Positions 45,657 through 57,700 of a DNA stretch of 64,000 nucleotides are shown here, piece by piece. Made by a program: the position numbers and the translations under genes. Source of the stretch: Psococerastis gibbosa (Eukaryota; Arthropoda; Insecta; Psocodea; Psocidae); NCBI GenBank assembly GCA_963971405.1, contig OZ020489.1:19060290-19124289 (forward strand), in the 5' to 3' direction. Position 1 is the stretch's first letter. Every line of letters starts with the position of its first letter. The notes under the pieces are model-generated. The model saw only the letters and a list, made by a program, of their open reading frames with translations. It was not told where the DNA came from and searched no databases.

Positions 45657-47511
45657 CTTGGGACCGCTTCGCGACCCTGCCCCACTGGCGCCTGCGGCGG
45701 GCGGCAGCTCCTTCGGGGCTGGCATGACACAACTTCAATTTTCCGCGCAATTTTTTAAATTTTATTATCGTTCATAAGAACCTTCCCCTGACAATAACAA
45801 ACACAACAAAACAAAAAATTGTGAAATGGGTCCAGCCGTTCACGCGTGATGCCGTGACATAGGGATTCATTTTTATATATCTTCTTAAAGTGGGGAAATA
45901 TGTTAATAATGTACGATAGTTTCATGTGGGATAATTTTTATCGATATAAAATACATATTATAGAAATTTTAACGTGAAACTTGAAGACATCCACACTGTA
46001 GCCGAAATGGTAGGCCTAAGTTGGATGATTTGTTGATAATTTGTTTACATTAGTAACCAACATGCAAAACTGCAAATTTACGGAACATTGTGGCCCCGAA
46101 TAAGTTGGTAGATTTTTCGAAATTATAGAAAACGGGAATATCTAGTGAAATTTCCTGTTTGACCCGATTTTACAGTGGGAGGGGGAAGGATGGAACCACT
46201 TTTTGTATACTCGCTTGAAACCCCCATTCATACTGCCTTCAACGATATATTAACTTATGTCGGTTAAAAATTGCAGGCTGTGGAATTTTTTAACTTTATG
46301 CATGCACCGCTGAGAGTACCCTTTTCCCGCATGTAAGCGACTTTCACGCCCCCTTAAGTATAGCTGTGGAGAAACCGCTAGTCGAGAAGCTTAACCGGTT
46401 ATACAGTTGTAAAGAGCAAGAACAGTGGAAAGTAGCAAAGTGGTTTTAAATTTTTCTAATCCATTTTTTCCCCGAAAAACGCGTTTTTTTCGTCGAAAAT
46501 GGGAATTTTTTCGAGTTGCTGCCCGTTTTTACTTTTTGAGTTATCCAGAAGCAGTCAGGTATGGCATAGATGGGAGACTTCGGGGGAAAGTTGGCCATAG
46601 ATTCACCGAATACCGCTACGAAGCCATTTTGGCAGTAGTGGTTCTGGATTTCTTTTTATCGGGTTTTCCGCAGTATAGGAAAACCAATATGTATGTATAA
46701 GGGTCGAAAATGGGAAAATTAGGCTCTGATTTCGGGAAAAGGGTAATTTTTTTTTCTTTCATAAGAACGTTCTCCTGGCAATAACAAACACAACAGAAAA
46801 AAAACAGTGAAATCGGTCCAGCCGTTCACGCGTGATGCCGTGACACAGGGAAATAAGGATTCATTCTTATATATAGAGATTAAAATTGAGTCTTTTCTAT
46901 TTTTTGTTCCCAGAAGGTTAAACCCCCCAAAATTGAGTTAGCCCAAAATAAATAAATAAACTATCCCGAGACATGATTTTTGTGAGCCTACATGCAAATT
47001 TTCATCACGTGTAAATAGGAAAGCAACTAGGAAGAGAACTAAAAATCCGTTATGCTGATTTTCATTGACAGGTTATTACGCTGTTGAAGGCATAGATTTC
47101 AAAATACGCTAATTTGTAAATAAAAAATAACAGTTAAGTTGACGAAATTAACTAATTCCTCCTTCCACTGCTACAAAGATATGAAAATAGCCAGAAAAAT
47201 AAAAACTGATTTATTAGTGCTACTCCAAAAACAGTTTTTATGGAATAATAGTCGGGTAAATAGACTGCTTTTTGAGAAATCTTTTAAGATTTAGATAAGA
47301 TAATTTAATCTTTGAGAAATTTTTAATTATTTTTTCATCTGACCATTTTCAAGGCATATTATAATTTACGGGTAGCATATTGTATTATCATTGAGCCAAC
47401 GTTCTTATATATTATGTTGTTTTGTGGCGACTATGGAATGAGGAAACTAAAAATAGTAGTTTGTATACATTTTTACTCTCAGAATTATTACTATCGGGAA
47501 GTATTTAATAT
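45657..47511. other. Repeat mosaic between SAE1 and CHMP2A
   Basis: Two direct copies of CATAAGAACSTTC ... CAATAACAAACACAACA and GTCCAGCCGTTCACGCGTGA TGCCGTGACA at about 45770-45900 and 46755-46885. A Z fragment lies at about 46905-47040 (ATTGAGTTAGCCCAAAATAA, GTGAGCCTACATGCAAAT). A foldback-like piece at 47135-47360 is related to 60090-60400. No gene recognised. Confidence 0.5.
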
Positions 47512-47642
47512 GGCGCAAATTCCACCGACCTCGTTTGTGATGTGATAGTTATTGACGTGGTAGCAGACATTTTTAGTCTGTCTTTAATGTCTGCTACCAA
47601 GCCAATATCACTATCACAAACGAGGTCGGTGGAATTTGCGCC
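47512..47642. mobile_element. Palindromic H element 4
   Basis: TAT at both sides. Tips GGCGCAAATTCCACCGACC and partner. The stem TCGTTTGTGATGTGATAGTT is mirrored with a few changes. The core GACGTGGTAGCAGACATT on the left corresponds to AATGTCTGCTACCAAGCC on the right. 131 bp, the shortest copy. Confidence 0.82.
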
Positions 47643-48786
47643 TATGCAAATAGTACATATTCTTAATTATTAATATGGAACGTTAATCACTCAGTAACTT
47701 AAGTACGTAGTATACAATAAAGAATGTACGAAGTAAACTAAGGGGAACGCGTTAGAAAAGCCTTCAAAGTATTTATAAGAAGTATCCAACGGCAAACAAT
47801 TTTGTAATGTTTGTAAAGTTTGTAATGTAATTGTAATGTTGACCATAGAAAAATCCAGATGAGTGCCCCTTATTTTGTAACACGTATGGCGCAGTATAAC
47901 CACTTGTATACACTTTCAATGAGTAGACGAATCTTTGGAGGGAGAGAAGTTGCAAGGAACTGGAAGCCAATGTATTGTAGATCTGCTACTTCCAGTACTA
48001 CATAGACGAGGGTCTTAGTCACATAGAAAATTCTGAATTAAGGTAAAAGATTTCATTAATTTAATCAAACCGATGACAACTTGTATTCCACAGACTCCCA
48101 CCATCGTTGGGGAAGCTGTGGAAAGTGGAGTCTAGGCGAAGTCACCGTTCTTTTCTTGTTGTAATGCAAGGCGGCATCCTTCGTATTCCACTTTCCGGCA
48201 GCTTTCCTTACGACGGTGGGTGCGGCCTTAAGATAGTTGAATATTTTTGAACAAAAACAATAATAATAACGAGCCAATTTCGTTTGTAGTCTAATTCTAA
48301 AGAGAATGTCTGGCTATCCGTATATGTGGAAAAGTTCATAAAATACAAATAAGCTAATAATTTCAGTAGCAGAAACTACAAACTAAAAATTAGGTTGAAC
48401 ATTCTCCCTTGGTTCAAACCTACATATATAAATATATATATATATAGATATATCTCACACATTTTTTTATGAGGAAGAAGAGCTAAAAAGAAGGCTCAGA
48501 CTCGAACTGAAATTCAGTCCAAACTTTGCCTATGCAAAATTTTAGCTGGATCTGTCAGATAAAAACTTTAAATTTCCAAGCCTTATGAGTTATATTTACA
48601 GCTCTAAATAGTTAATTTATCGAACAGGTAAAGTTGCTTCAGTGAAACTTCGGAACAAATCATTTTCAACAACCTGAAGCTCAGTATTTTCACTAGGCCC
48701 AGTCGTACTTCTCCTTATTTTCAAGTACCATTGATCATCCACTCAATATTTTACACAACCCTTCCATTGTTCAAATTCTGCCACAT

Positions 48787-51181
48787 CTACTCCCGACGAA
48801 GGTTGTCTAACCTGGCCTGTAAATCGGCATCCGCATCCGACAGCGGACCATCGGCAACAGGCGTTTTTCCACCTTTGGTTGGGGCCAACGATCCACTAGC
48901 CTGCGGCAACCCAGAAAGCTCGTCATTTAGTTGCAGACCCAATTCGTCCAAGACTTGATTAACCACAGCATCGCTAGAAAATGAATAGAATAATTATTCA
49001 TAAACAAACATTTGAGACAATGTCTTGTTCCTGAATCTTGTGGATTAAATTCCCTTCCACACGGGTACATGGGCAACCGCAGGGAGATCCCATCTACGTC
49101 TTTATCTATAGAGGGGGCACTATTCAAGAAAACCTCCAAGTCGAATACATACGTTTCTTCTTCATCATCATCTCCTTCCATAGCATCATCCATGGTGTCA
49201 TTGATAATTTCTTCCTTCATTTCCATAATTTCAGATTGTTTCTCAAACTCTTGCATTATCTTCTGTATTTGGGGCAGATTCATCTGGCGATTCATACTTT
49301 GCATTGCCTTTGTAACTCCTTTCATCGCATTTGCCATGGCGCTCTGGGATTTTAATGTCTGAACCTAAAAGCACAGTGATGCTATATTTCCATGATATAA
49401 TCATAATTCTATACTGTTGCATTGACATAGACACAGATTGCTATACCGCCAGGAATCTATAGAAATGAAATATATATATATTATATACTAAGCCAACCTA
49501 GCGGAGTTAGGGCTATAAGCCCTCTCTTACATTCAACTAGGAAAGCCCGGGACCGCCTGCTTTACATGCCCTCCGAAGCATGGCCAGAAAATATAGCAAG
49601 TGTGGGACTCGAACCAACAACCTTTCGGGTGAAAGTTTGAGTCCGTTCCACTACTCTACATGTCCTGACGGTTCTGTGGTTAATAATTGCCCTAGTACTA
49701 AAGTTGGCTGCCTCGAATGGACAGCCCCATGTATTGATCTGCTACTGCAACTGAGAGTTAAAGGAGCTAGCCCATATGCGTTTGCAGGCGACTGTAACGC
49801 AATTGTCACGGCACCATCGTCGAGCACACTGCAGGTTGCAGCAGAAGACTCCCTTTCCAGTGCTTTTGCCTGGTTTTCTAACAATCGTTTAGCCCTAAAT
49901 GTTCAAAAAACACATTTTATATCATTCAGTTTCAGAGAAGCTTCCGCACCAACTGTACAGCAACATCGACAACAACGACATCGTTGGAAGAGTATGAAAA
50001 AGCAAATTTCTAGGAGTATGGATTGACTCGATGTTAAGCTGGAAAGTACACGTAGAAGAAGTATTAAGGAAAATAAGACGAGGCTGCTTTGCCCTACGCC
50101 AACTCCGTAGGATAATCTCGAAAACGGACCTGCGAATGGTTTACCATGCAATTGTTGAATCACACATATCATATGGCATAGTATGTATAGTATGGGCAAT
50201 CAACATGGATGGATAAGGTGTTGAAGCAACAAAAGCGAGCTGTACGAATAATGGCTGGAAAATGTCAGAGACATCCATGTCGGCCTCTATTTCAGGAACT
50301 CAAAATACTTACCGCTCCAAGTATATACGTACTGCGCAGTGCTACACTGGTTAGAGAGCACTTAAATGAGTATCCTGTAAATAGGGATCGCCACAGTCAC
50401 GATACAAGGCATGCCGGAGACCTCTCAGTCACAGCAGCCAGGCTGACAGTCCGACAGCGCAGTTCACGAGCCGCAGGCATCCGCATATATAACGCTCTAC
50501 CAGATGCCATAAAACAGGAGCCTACGGCTAATGCTTTAAAGGAAGCACTAATTAACTTTTTGATGCAACGAAGATTGTACAATCTGAAGGAACTATGAAG
50601 CTAGAGGCGAACTATATTTATTTTATTATATATTGTATTAGGACGCAAGATGACTGTGCTCAATGTTTGATTATTATTGTTTTAATAAGATGTAACAAAG
50701 ATGGGCAAATACACTTTGATTGATTGATTGGAATTTCGACCAACGCAAAGCTTCCCATATAAATAGGAAAGCAAATATCACATGACAGTTAATTATGTGC
50801 CTGGTAACGTACCCTAGAGTAATCGCTGCGATTAATATCATACCAAATTGTAATTACTACACAAAGAAACTAAGCACCTAAATTTTAACAGGTTAGTGGT
50901 ACCCATGCAATTACCTTCAAACTAATTGCTTGAATATTAGCTTTCATAATCATGAATTTTTTTATGTAACTTCGTGTCCGCACCAAATCCTTTGCCATAA
51001 TTTTTACAGAATCCATTTGCCCATCCTTAGCCATTTTTTTTAAGTCCATTATCAGTTTCTTTTCTTGTTGTTCCATTTTCATCTTCTCTCTGTCTAGGTC
51101 ACGCATTGCCTTATTTAAGGCTCTATGGTTTTTACGAATCATCTCATCCGGAGTTACCCTCTTTCCAAATAGCCACTCCAT
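48787..51181 (-). CDS. CHMP2A: Charged multivesicular body protein 2A (CHMP2A/Vps2), ESCRT-III, three exons
   Basis: Exon 1 (50915-51181) MEWLFGKRVTPDEMIRKNHR, then DREKMKMEQQEKKLIMDLKK and IKKFMIMKANIQAISLK, donor AAG|GTAATT. Exon 2 (49153-49364) VQTLKSQSAMANAMKGVTKA, MNRQMNLPQIQKIMQEFEKQ, acidic MDDAMEGDDDEEE. Exon 3 (48787-48973) DAVVNQVLDELGLQLNDELS and the C-terminal MIM1 helix DADADLQARLDNLRRE before the stop. Phases fit; 221 aa versus 222 in human. It polymerises on endosomal and nuclear membranes and recruits VPS4 through the MIM. Intron 1 contains a LINE and a SINE. The gene is head-to-head with ETFDH. Confidence 0.96.
49488..49665 (-). mobile_element. tRNA-derived SINE 'B', copy 2
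   Basis: Nearly identical to 13660-13836, with the B box GGTTCGAGTCC and A box TAGAGTAGTGG on the minus strand. The tRNA end abuts the LINE fragment that starts near 49670 on the other strand. Confidence 0.82.
49670..50735 (+). mobile_element. LINE 3' half (CR1/L2/Jockey group) in CHMP2A intron 1
   Basis: Reads YAFAGDCNAIVTAPSS (the FADD box, here FAGD), WFSNNRLALNVQKTHFISF, then after a frame change LSWKVHVEEVLRKIRRGCFA and MVYHAIVESHISYGIV. After another frame change near 50205 it continues VLKQQKRAVRIMAGKCQRHP, HSHDTRHAGDLSV and RIYNALPDAIKQEP to a stop at 50598. It ends with a (TTGA)n tail near 50715-50730, typical of CR1/L2-like LINEs. 5'-truncated, two frameshifts, inactive. Confidence 0.85.
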
Positions 51182-51712
51182 CGTAAATCTGGAAGTAAAA
51201 GTTCAAAAAGTCTGCAATATCGTCTATTACTACGCTTCTGACTGATTAGCCTAGGCATAGAACTTGTCAGGTTTCAAGGCAACCCCATAATATTTAATTA
51301 TTTGATCGGGTCATTTGCATGCTCCATCCATCAAATCTAGGTGATGAATTTTATTCTACCCTTTTTCTGCATTAAATTTACCTTCAATTTAGATGTTAAA
51401 TTACAAATCCTGGATAGATGTCAAATCGTCATTGAGAAATAATTAGAAGAGAATGATTCATATCACAAGTCACAACATAAACATAAAAAAACTTTCAACG
51501 TAATAGACAAAAAAAGTATGAAATAACCAAATAAATAGCTAGAGTTAATTTAAATAGTTGTATTAAACTATATGAAATGATGTTTATAATACGCTTATTA
51601 TATTATATTTAATTATATATATTATATTAAAATAAGTTTCAAAAATATAAAAAAAGTTTCACCTTTTACCTTCTCTATGACCTTTTTTGTTTTGTTGACT
51701 TGTTTATGAGCA
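51182..51712. promoter_or_regulatory. Divergent promoter region of CHMP2A and ETFDH
   Basis: Start codons 531 bp apart in opposite directions. The sequence is strongly AT-rich with TATAT-like stretches near 51585-51625. No transposon is evident, in contrast to almost every intron here. Confidence 0.55.
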
Positions 51713-54700
51713 ATGGCTGCCATTCATAACTTAAAAATTGTGCCTTGTAAGTTATCTTAATTTTTAAAATTGAAATATAATTAATGATTAGTTTGATATT
51801 TCAAATATGTGGGCCTAAAAAACAATATACAGTAATGTATATTTTCTGATGTTTTATAAAGCTATTTAACGCTATAAATCATGCCTAACTCTTGTCTCGT
51901 CAACAATATTATCTTGGTTGCCCTTTGACAGCGTAATTATTTTTCAAATTATTTTTTAGATGTGCGGCATTTGTCGCGAAGATGGTACTCCGCCAATACG
52001 AAGATAACTACCCATTATTCTATTATCCCCCGTGAAACAGATTCACGATGGAAAGGTGTGATTTTTTAACATTTTTCCTATATTGACGTAATGACTAGGT
52101 ACCGTAATCCAGGTTCAATTCGTTTTTATAAACTAACTATTTTTAACCCTCCACCACCATATATTAACAGGCTATATGTGTGCACTGTGCAACTTCTCAA
52201 ATTAATAATTTTCTCAAGTATGAACAAGTAGGTATAACATACCTACTCGAATATAGGTAAATTGAATTGAAAACGCTCCTATCTAAATTAATACTTTTCT
52301 ATTACGATCAAATAGGGGTCAGGACCAGGGGTCTCCAAATTCGCGGGGCTCGTAGCACAGCACGAACGCTTGTTACAGCCGAACATAAATGATAAAAAAT
52401 GAAAAGAGTTATTAATATATCCAGTTTAAATGATAACCAGCTTGACTGCAATTTTCTTTCAGATATTAATATGGAGAGAGCTTCTGATGAGACTGACGTG
52501 GTTATTGTTGGAGGAGGCCCAGCTGGGTTGGCAGCCGCCATTAGGTTTAAACAGCTGGCAGGTGAAAATCTTCGCGTAACCGTTGTAGAAAAAGCCCCAG
52601 AAGTTGGTAAGCTATTAGTGCAAATTATTGTTCGGCGGTTCCTTATGGAATACATAACACATTATGTTTTATGGCAGTGCTTATGACAGAAATATCAAGA
52701 AAACAAGCTGTCTACGCCAGTACATAACCTTACTATTATTATTTATTTTTTTAAATAAATTTGTGAATGCTCGTTGGTATTGCTAGGAGAAACAAAACCA
52801 TTAGGCGAAATATATAATTTAAAAAATTACTCAGTAAATTGTGCTCGCATATTACGGGGATAATTGTTATTTTGTTATGCATTCAGACTCTTGACATCCT
52901 CGTCGAGTTTCTGTAAATTTTTAAATTACTCCATTGCGACAACAAAAAAATAGTAATTATACTTCTTTATTTGCTTTTGATTAGTATTTGTTTTAAACAT
53001 GACGTCTTGTCTCCCAAGGGCTGTATATTATCTTAAAACTGTCCTTTTTTAATGCAATTTTGCGCCGTAGGTGGACATATTCTATCTGGAGCCTGCATAG
53101 ATCCAATCGCCCTAAATGAACTTCTACCTGATTGGAAAGACAGAGAAGGCCCTTTCAATACACCCGTCACAGAAGACAAGTTTGGATTTCTCACTGAGAA
53201 GAGTCGAATCGCCATACCGATACTACCAGGTAAATATAGACAAAATACACGTTTTTTAATATAATTTGATGACCAACTACTTAAGTTTTGTCCATGAAAT
53301 ATGACATTTTAAGAAAGCACTAAATACCGTAACTGTTGTCATTTCTATATCTTTCACTTTGTCTACAGGTATGCCCTTAAATAACCATGGCAATTACGTT
53401 GTCAGGTTGGGTCATGTAGTCAGATGGCTTGGAGAGCAAGCAGAAGCTCTCGGTGTGGAGATATATCCTGGTTCACCGGCGTCGGAAGTTCTGTTCCATG
53501 AAGACGGCAGTGTCAAGGGGATAGCAACGTGTGACGTTGGTATTGCCAAGGATGGCAGTCCGAAGGTATGCTAAGGCGGCGATTCCACCGACCGGCTAGG
53601 GCTAGATACAAATACGGTGTCATTTGCATTCTGCAATGCGAGGTTTGTGGAAACCCCGCCTAACTCTTGAATGACTGCTACCACGTCACCGTTATTGTAT
53701 TTAGCCCTAGCCGGTCGGTGGAATCCCCGCCTAATTCAAATAATTCAAGAACGCCTATTCCATTGAAACTACTTCATTCATTTTGGCTGCTGTTATTAAG
53801 TGACGATCGAAGGGGGAAAGCCTTAAAAACATAAAAATTAATTATCTTACGAAATATCGCTTGTACGGCTGTCAACCATATCACATCCAAATTTTTCTGT
53901 GGATTTTGATACATGATTTGTGCCTCTTCCTAACAGCAAATGGCTACAATTATGGAAATTGATTTGTGCAAAAAACGGTTGGTAAAGGGGAATTTTTTCT
54001 TCGAATAAGTAGTAGAGTAAAAACTAAATATTCAGGTCGAAACTAAATACAAATATTTGCTTCGGTCTCCGGAGGAAGGAGCTTGAAATATGTATGAAAA
54101 TGTAGATGAGTATTTCATCTAAGGAATGCGCTATCAATGATATTTTCTGTGAATTTCAACTACTTTGTGCAAGCGAAAAACGCTTAATGGGTGGGTGGTG
54201 CCCGAAATTCTCTTACAGGTATTGTGAGTAAAAAGTACTGAAAATAATACGAGCAATAAAAATGCATTCTGGTACATTCAGAGGTGTAGAAGTGTAACCT
54301 AATAGTGTAAAATAAAATTAATTTTGTTGCTGCAGTTATATAACACTATGTTTTCTTACGTTTTATGAGTGGGACTCATACCCACGACCTTTTTTTTCTG
54401 GGGAAAAGGTAATTCACTATATGACCTAGCCAATAGTTCCTGATTTCCAAGGTAGTAGATGCTCTTTATAAGAACAGCTTATGAAGAGTTCTCAGCGCCA
54501 CACATCGTAACTTTATAAGTCTGCGGACTACTTTATACCATAAGTTCTTTAAATAGAAGTTATTGTTCATTCTAGTCTCAATTCCAATTCAGGTATCTAC
54601 ACATTAGGATCTCTTGCAACTTTGAGAAAAATGTTTGTTTTTTTTGTTTCCGATGTTACGGGTTATGAATTTTCAGGACAGCTTTGCACGCGGCATGGAA

Positions 54701-57700
54701 CTTCACGCTAAGGTGACGATATTTGCAGAAGGTTGCCATGGCCATTTAACGAAACAAATATCTAAGAAGTTGAAACTCAGGGAAAATTGTGAGCCTCAAA
54801 CATACGGCATTGGATTGAAGGAAGTGTGGGAGATTGCACCTGAAAAGCATAAACCTGGGCGAGTTGAGCACACCGTTGGTTGGCCTTTGGTAAGAAAATT
54901 CATAAACTCCCACTGGAGAGAAAGAACATGATTTAATTTTCAACCCCTAAGCAAAATGCTTACGAGCCATTTATTTGATATTGACAACAATGTGAGCACT
55001 CGCAAAAAATGAATGTTTTGTTTATTGATTTATTTTTCCACTTTTCCCACTTAACCACAGTACCGTATACTCCTAACTTACTAGGATTCAAGAAGATTCA
55101 GAAAAAGAACCGGAAAAGTAGCTGTTTGTAATTAATTTATGAAAAGATAAGTATGATTGCCAATATGTAAAATCGTCTCCTTTGCAACTTCATAATATTT
55201 TGCACTCATTTTAATTAGTGTATCTTAATAAAAAAATATTACAAAAAAACATAAATCACATAAATTACTACCGGTTTCGATTAATCGTCATAGTCAAGAG
55301 AAAGTTTTACATTAACACGTTATAAACAAAAACTTTACAAATTAATATTGGATTTGGCAGCAATATCTTATTTGTAAAGTGTTTTTGTTTACAACGTGAT
55401 AATTTTAATGTAAAACTTGCAATTACTTGTTTTAATTTTTATTTACTCACTTGACAATGAGGATTAGTCGGAACCGAGTGTGATTTATGTTTTTGTTTGT
55501 AATATTTTATATTAAGTTGCACTGACTGTAATGAATGCCAATAATAAGGCGGAGTTTCCACCGACCTCTCATTGCAGAATGGACTTACGTTGGCGTGGTA
55601 GCAGACATTCAAGACTTAGGCGGGGTTTCCATCGACCTCGCATTGCAGAATGCACATGACATTGACGGAAATTTTTGTTTTCCTCTATGCCATAGTTAAA
55701 ATTTATCAATGATCATAGAGTAAAATCACAAACAAACTAAAAATAAAAAAAATGGCGTCATGGGATATGCTAAGTACAAACATTTTAATAGATTTCTATA
55801 AAAAGAAAAATTCAATGTCATTTGCATTCTGCAATGAGAGGTCGGTGGAAACCCCGCCTATGTCTTGAATGTCTGCTACCACGTCAACGTAAGTGCATTC
55901 TGCAGTGAGAGGTCGGTGGAAACCCCGCCTAACCGCGCTAATCAATGCAAATGCGATTATGATTTGCAGGACCCGAAAACATACGGTGGCTCATTCCTGT
56001 ACCATCTTAATGAGGGGCCTCTGGTCGCGGTTGGATTCGTCGTAGGCTTGGATTATACCAATCCGTATTTACATCCTTTTAAGGAATTCCAAAAGTTTAA
56101 GCAACACCCCTCAATAAGACCTATTTTTGAGGGAGGCACCAGGTAAGCAACCAGGAATCCTTTAAAAAAATTGCATTATATCTTCAAGTATCATGCAACG
56201 CATAACAAAACACCATAAACACACACCGAACGGCGCATATACTCGAAACTGTCCCACGTCTAAAAAAATGTACATTCGCTAAGTCTAATTTCTCCTGGAG
56301 TGTGAAATGTTCATAGAAATGCCTAATAGATTGGAATTTCATTAGCAGCTTAAAATTCTTGGCTTGATTGCCTTCCAAGTTTTTGGTGGCAATAGGCTCG
56401 CAATAATACTTAGTCTAAAAACGCATATGCTAAATTAAAATCTAAATATTTATCATAGGTAGTAGTGTTCGTCGGATTAAAAACGGCTTAGGTCTCATAT
56501 TTGGCCCCATAGAGTGACCCCGACTTGACTGTCCTATGCCAGCCCATACGACAGTGGACCTCCTGATTATAGTGGATTCCGAACCACTTGGGAAACACAG
56601 TGAAGTCAAACGATTAGTTCGGAGGTGACCAGGACAAGTCCTACCATGTTTCCCTACCGGCACTGTGCACACGACCAAGTTATCTGCAGCTTTGAACCTG
56701 CTCTGGTCCGCTGGATTCAACTTGGCCGGCTATCATAGGGGTACTCACTGACTGGTTGTAAAGAAAAATTCAGGGAAAATATAGCCTAAATTAGGCATAA
56801 AAAGTAAATCAATATGAATTCTATTTTATGTTCATTTATTTACTTTCACGTATATTTCAATTTTACCCGACTTTTCCACTTTACCCCAGTGAGTATCGTA
56901 CATAATTTATAAAACGATAAAATAACAATAACTCTTGTCCACGTAATTACTGAAAGCCTATATTTCTCTTCTACCTTTTTGTAACCACGAATTATGACTA
57001 GGTTATGGCAATTACTTACAGAATAGCATATGGAGCGCGCGCCCTGGCTGAAGGAGGTTTTCAATCCATTCCGAAGCTGACTTTCCCCGGGGGATGCCTC
57101 ATCGGTTGTGCTGCTGGGTTTCTTAACGTCCCGAAGATCAAAGGCACCCACAACGCTATGAAGTCTGGCATGTTGGCGGCTGAGGCTACATACGATGCTA
57201 TTCAGGAGGGTGGTGGCGCCACAAAAGGGGTTAGTTAAACATTAATGCCTCATATTCTGGAGATTGAGAGTTCGAATTCCCTCCGTCTCTGAATTTAATT
57301 CATTATTCCCCGTGTTTATACCAAGTACAAATATAAATTAAATTGCCCTGTGGAAGAGGCGCACTTTCAAACCCCGCCCCTCCAGATTTTTAATATGGAA
57401 GAATGATGGTGTTAAATAAATCAAATATGTATGTTTATTTGAAAATGGTAAAAAACGGTGGTTGTAAGCACAAAGGAATGCATGAAAAAGTGGTCCCGAC
57501 TCCCGAGATATGATTTTTTTTCTTCTTTGTTTTAGTCTTTTTGTTAATCTATTTTTTTGCCCCAGAACCAAACTATCAAGGGGAAAGCGACCGCGCGGGT
57601 TTTAATCACACCAATAACCACTACAATGTGAATTAAAAGAAAATCATTGGAGCTGTCTATGAGGAATAATTTCTTTATCCGTCTTTTTGGAGATTTTTTA

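Noticed and set aside
54368-54440. Functional tRNA gene on the minus strand
   Set aside because: D-arm and T-arm resemblances exist, but the anticodon arm is disrupted by an A-run and acceptor ends do not pair.
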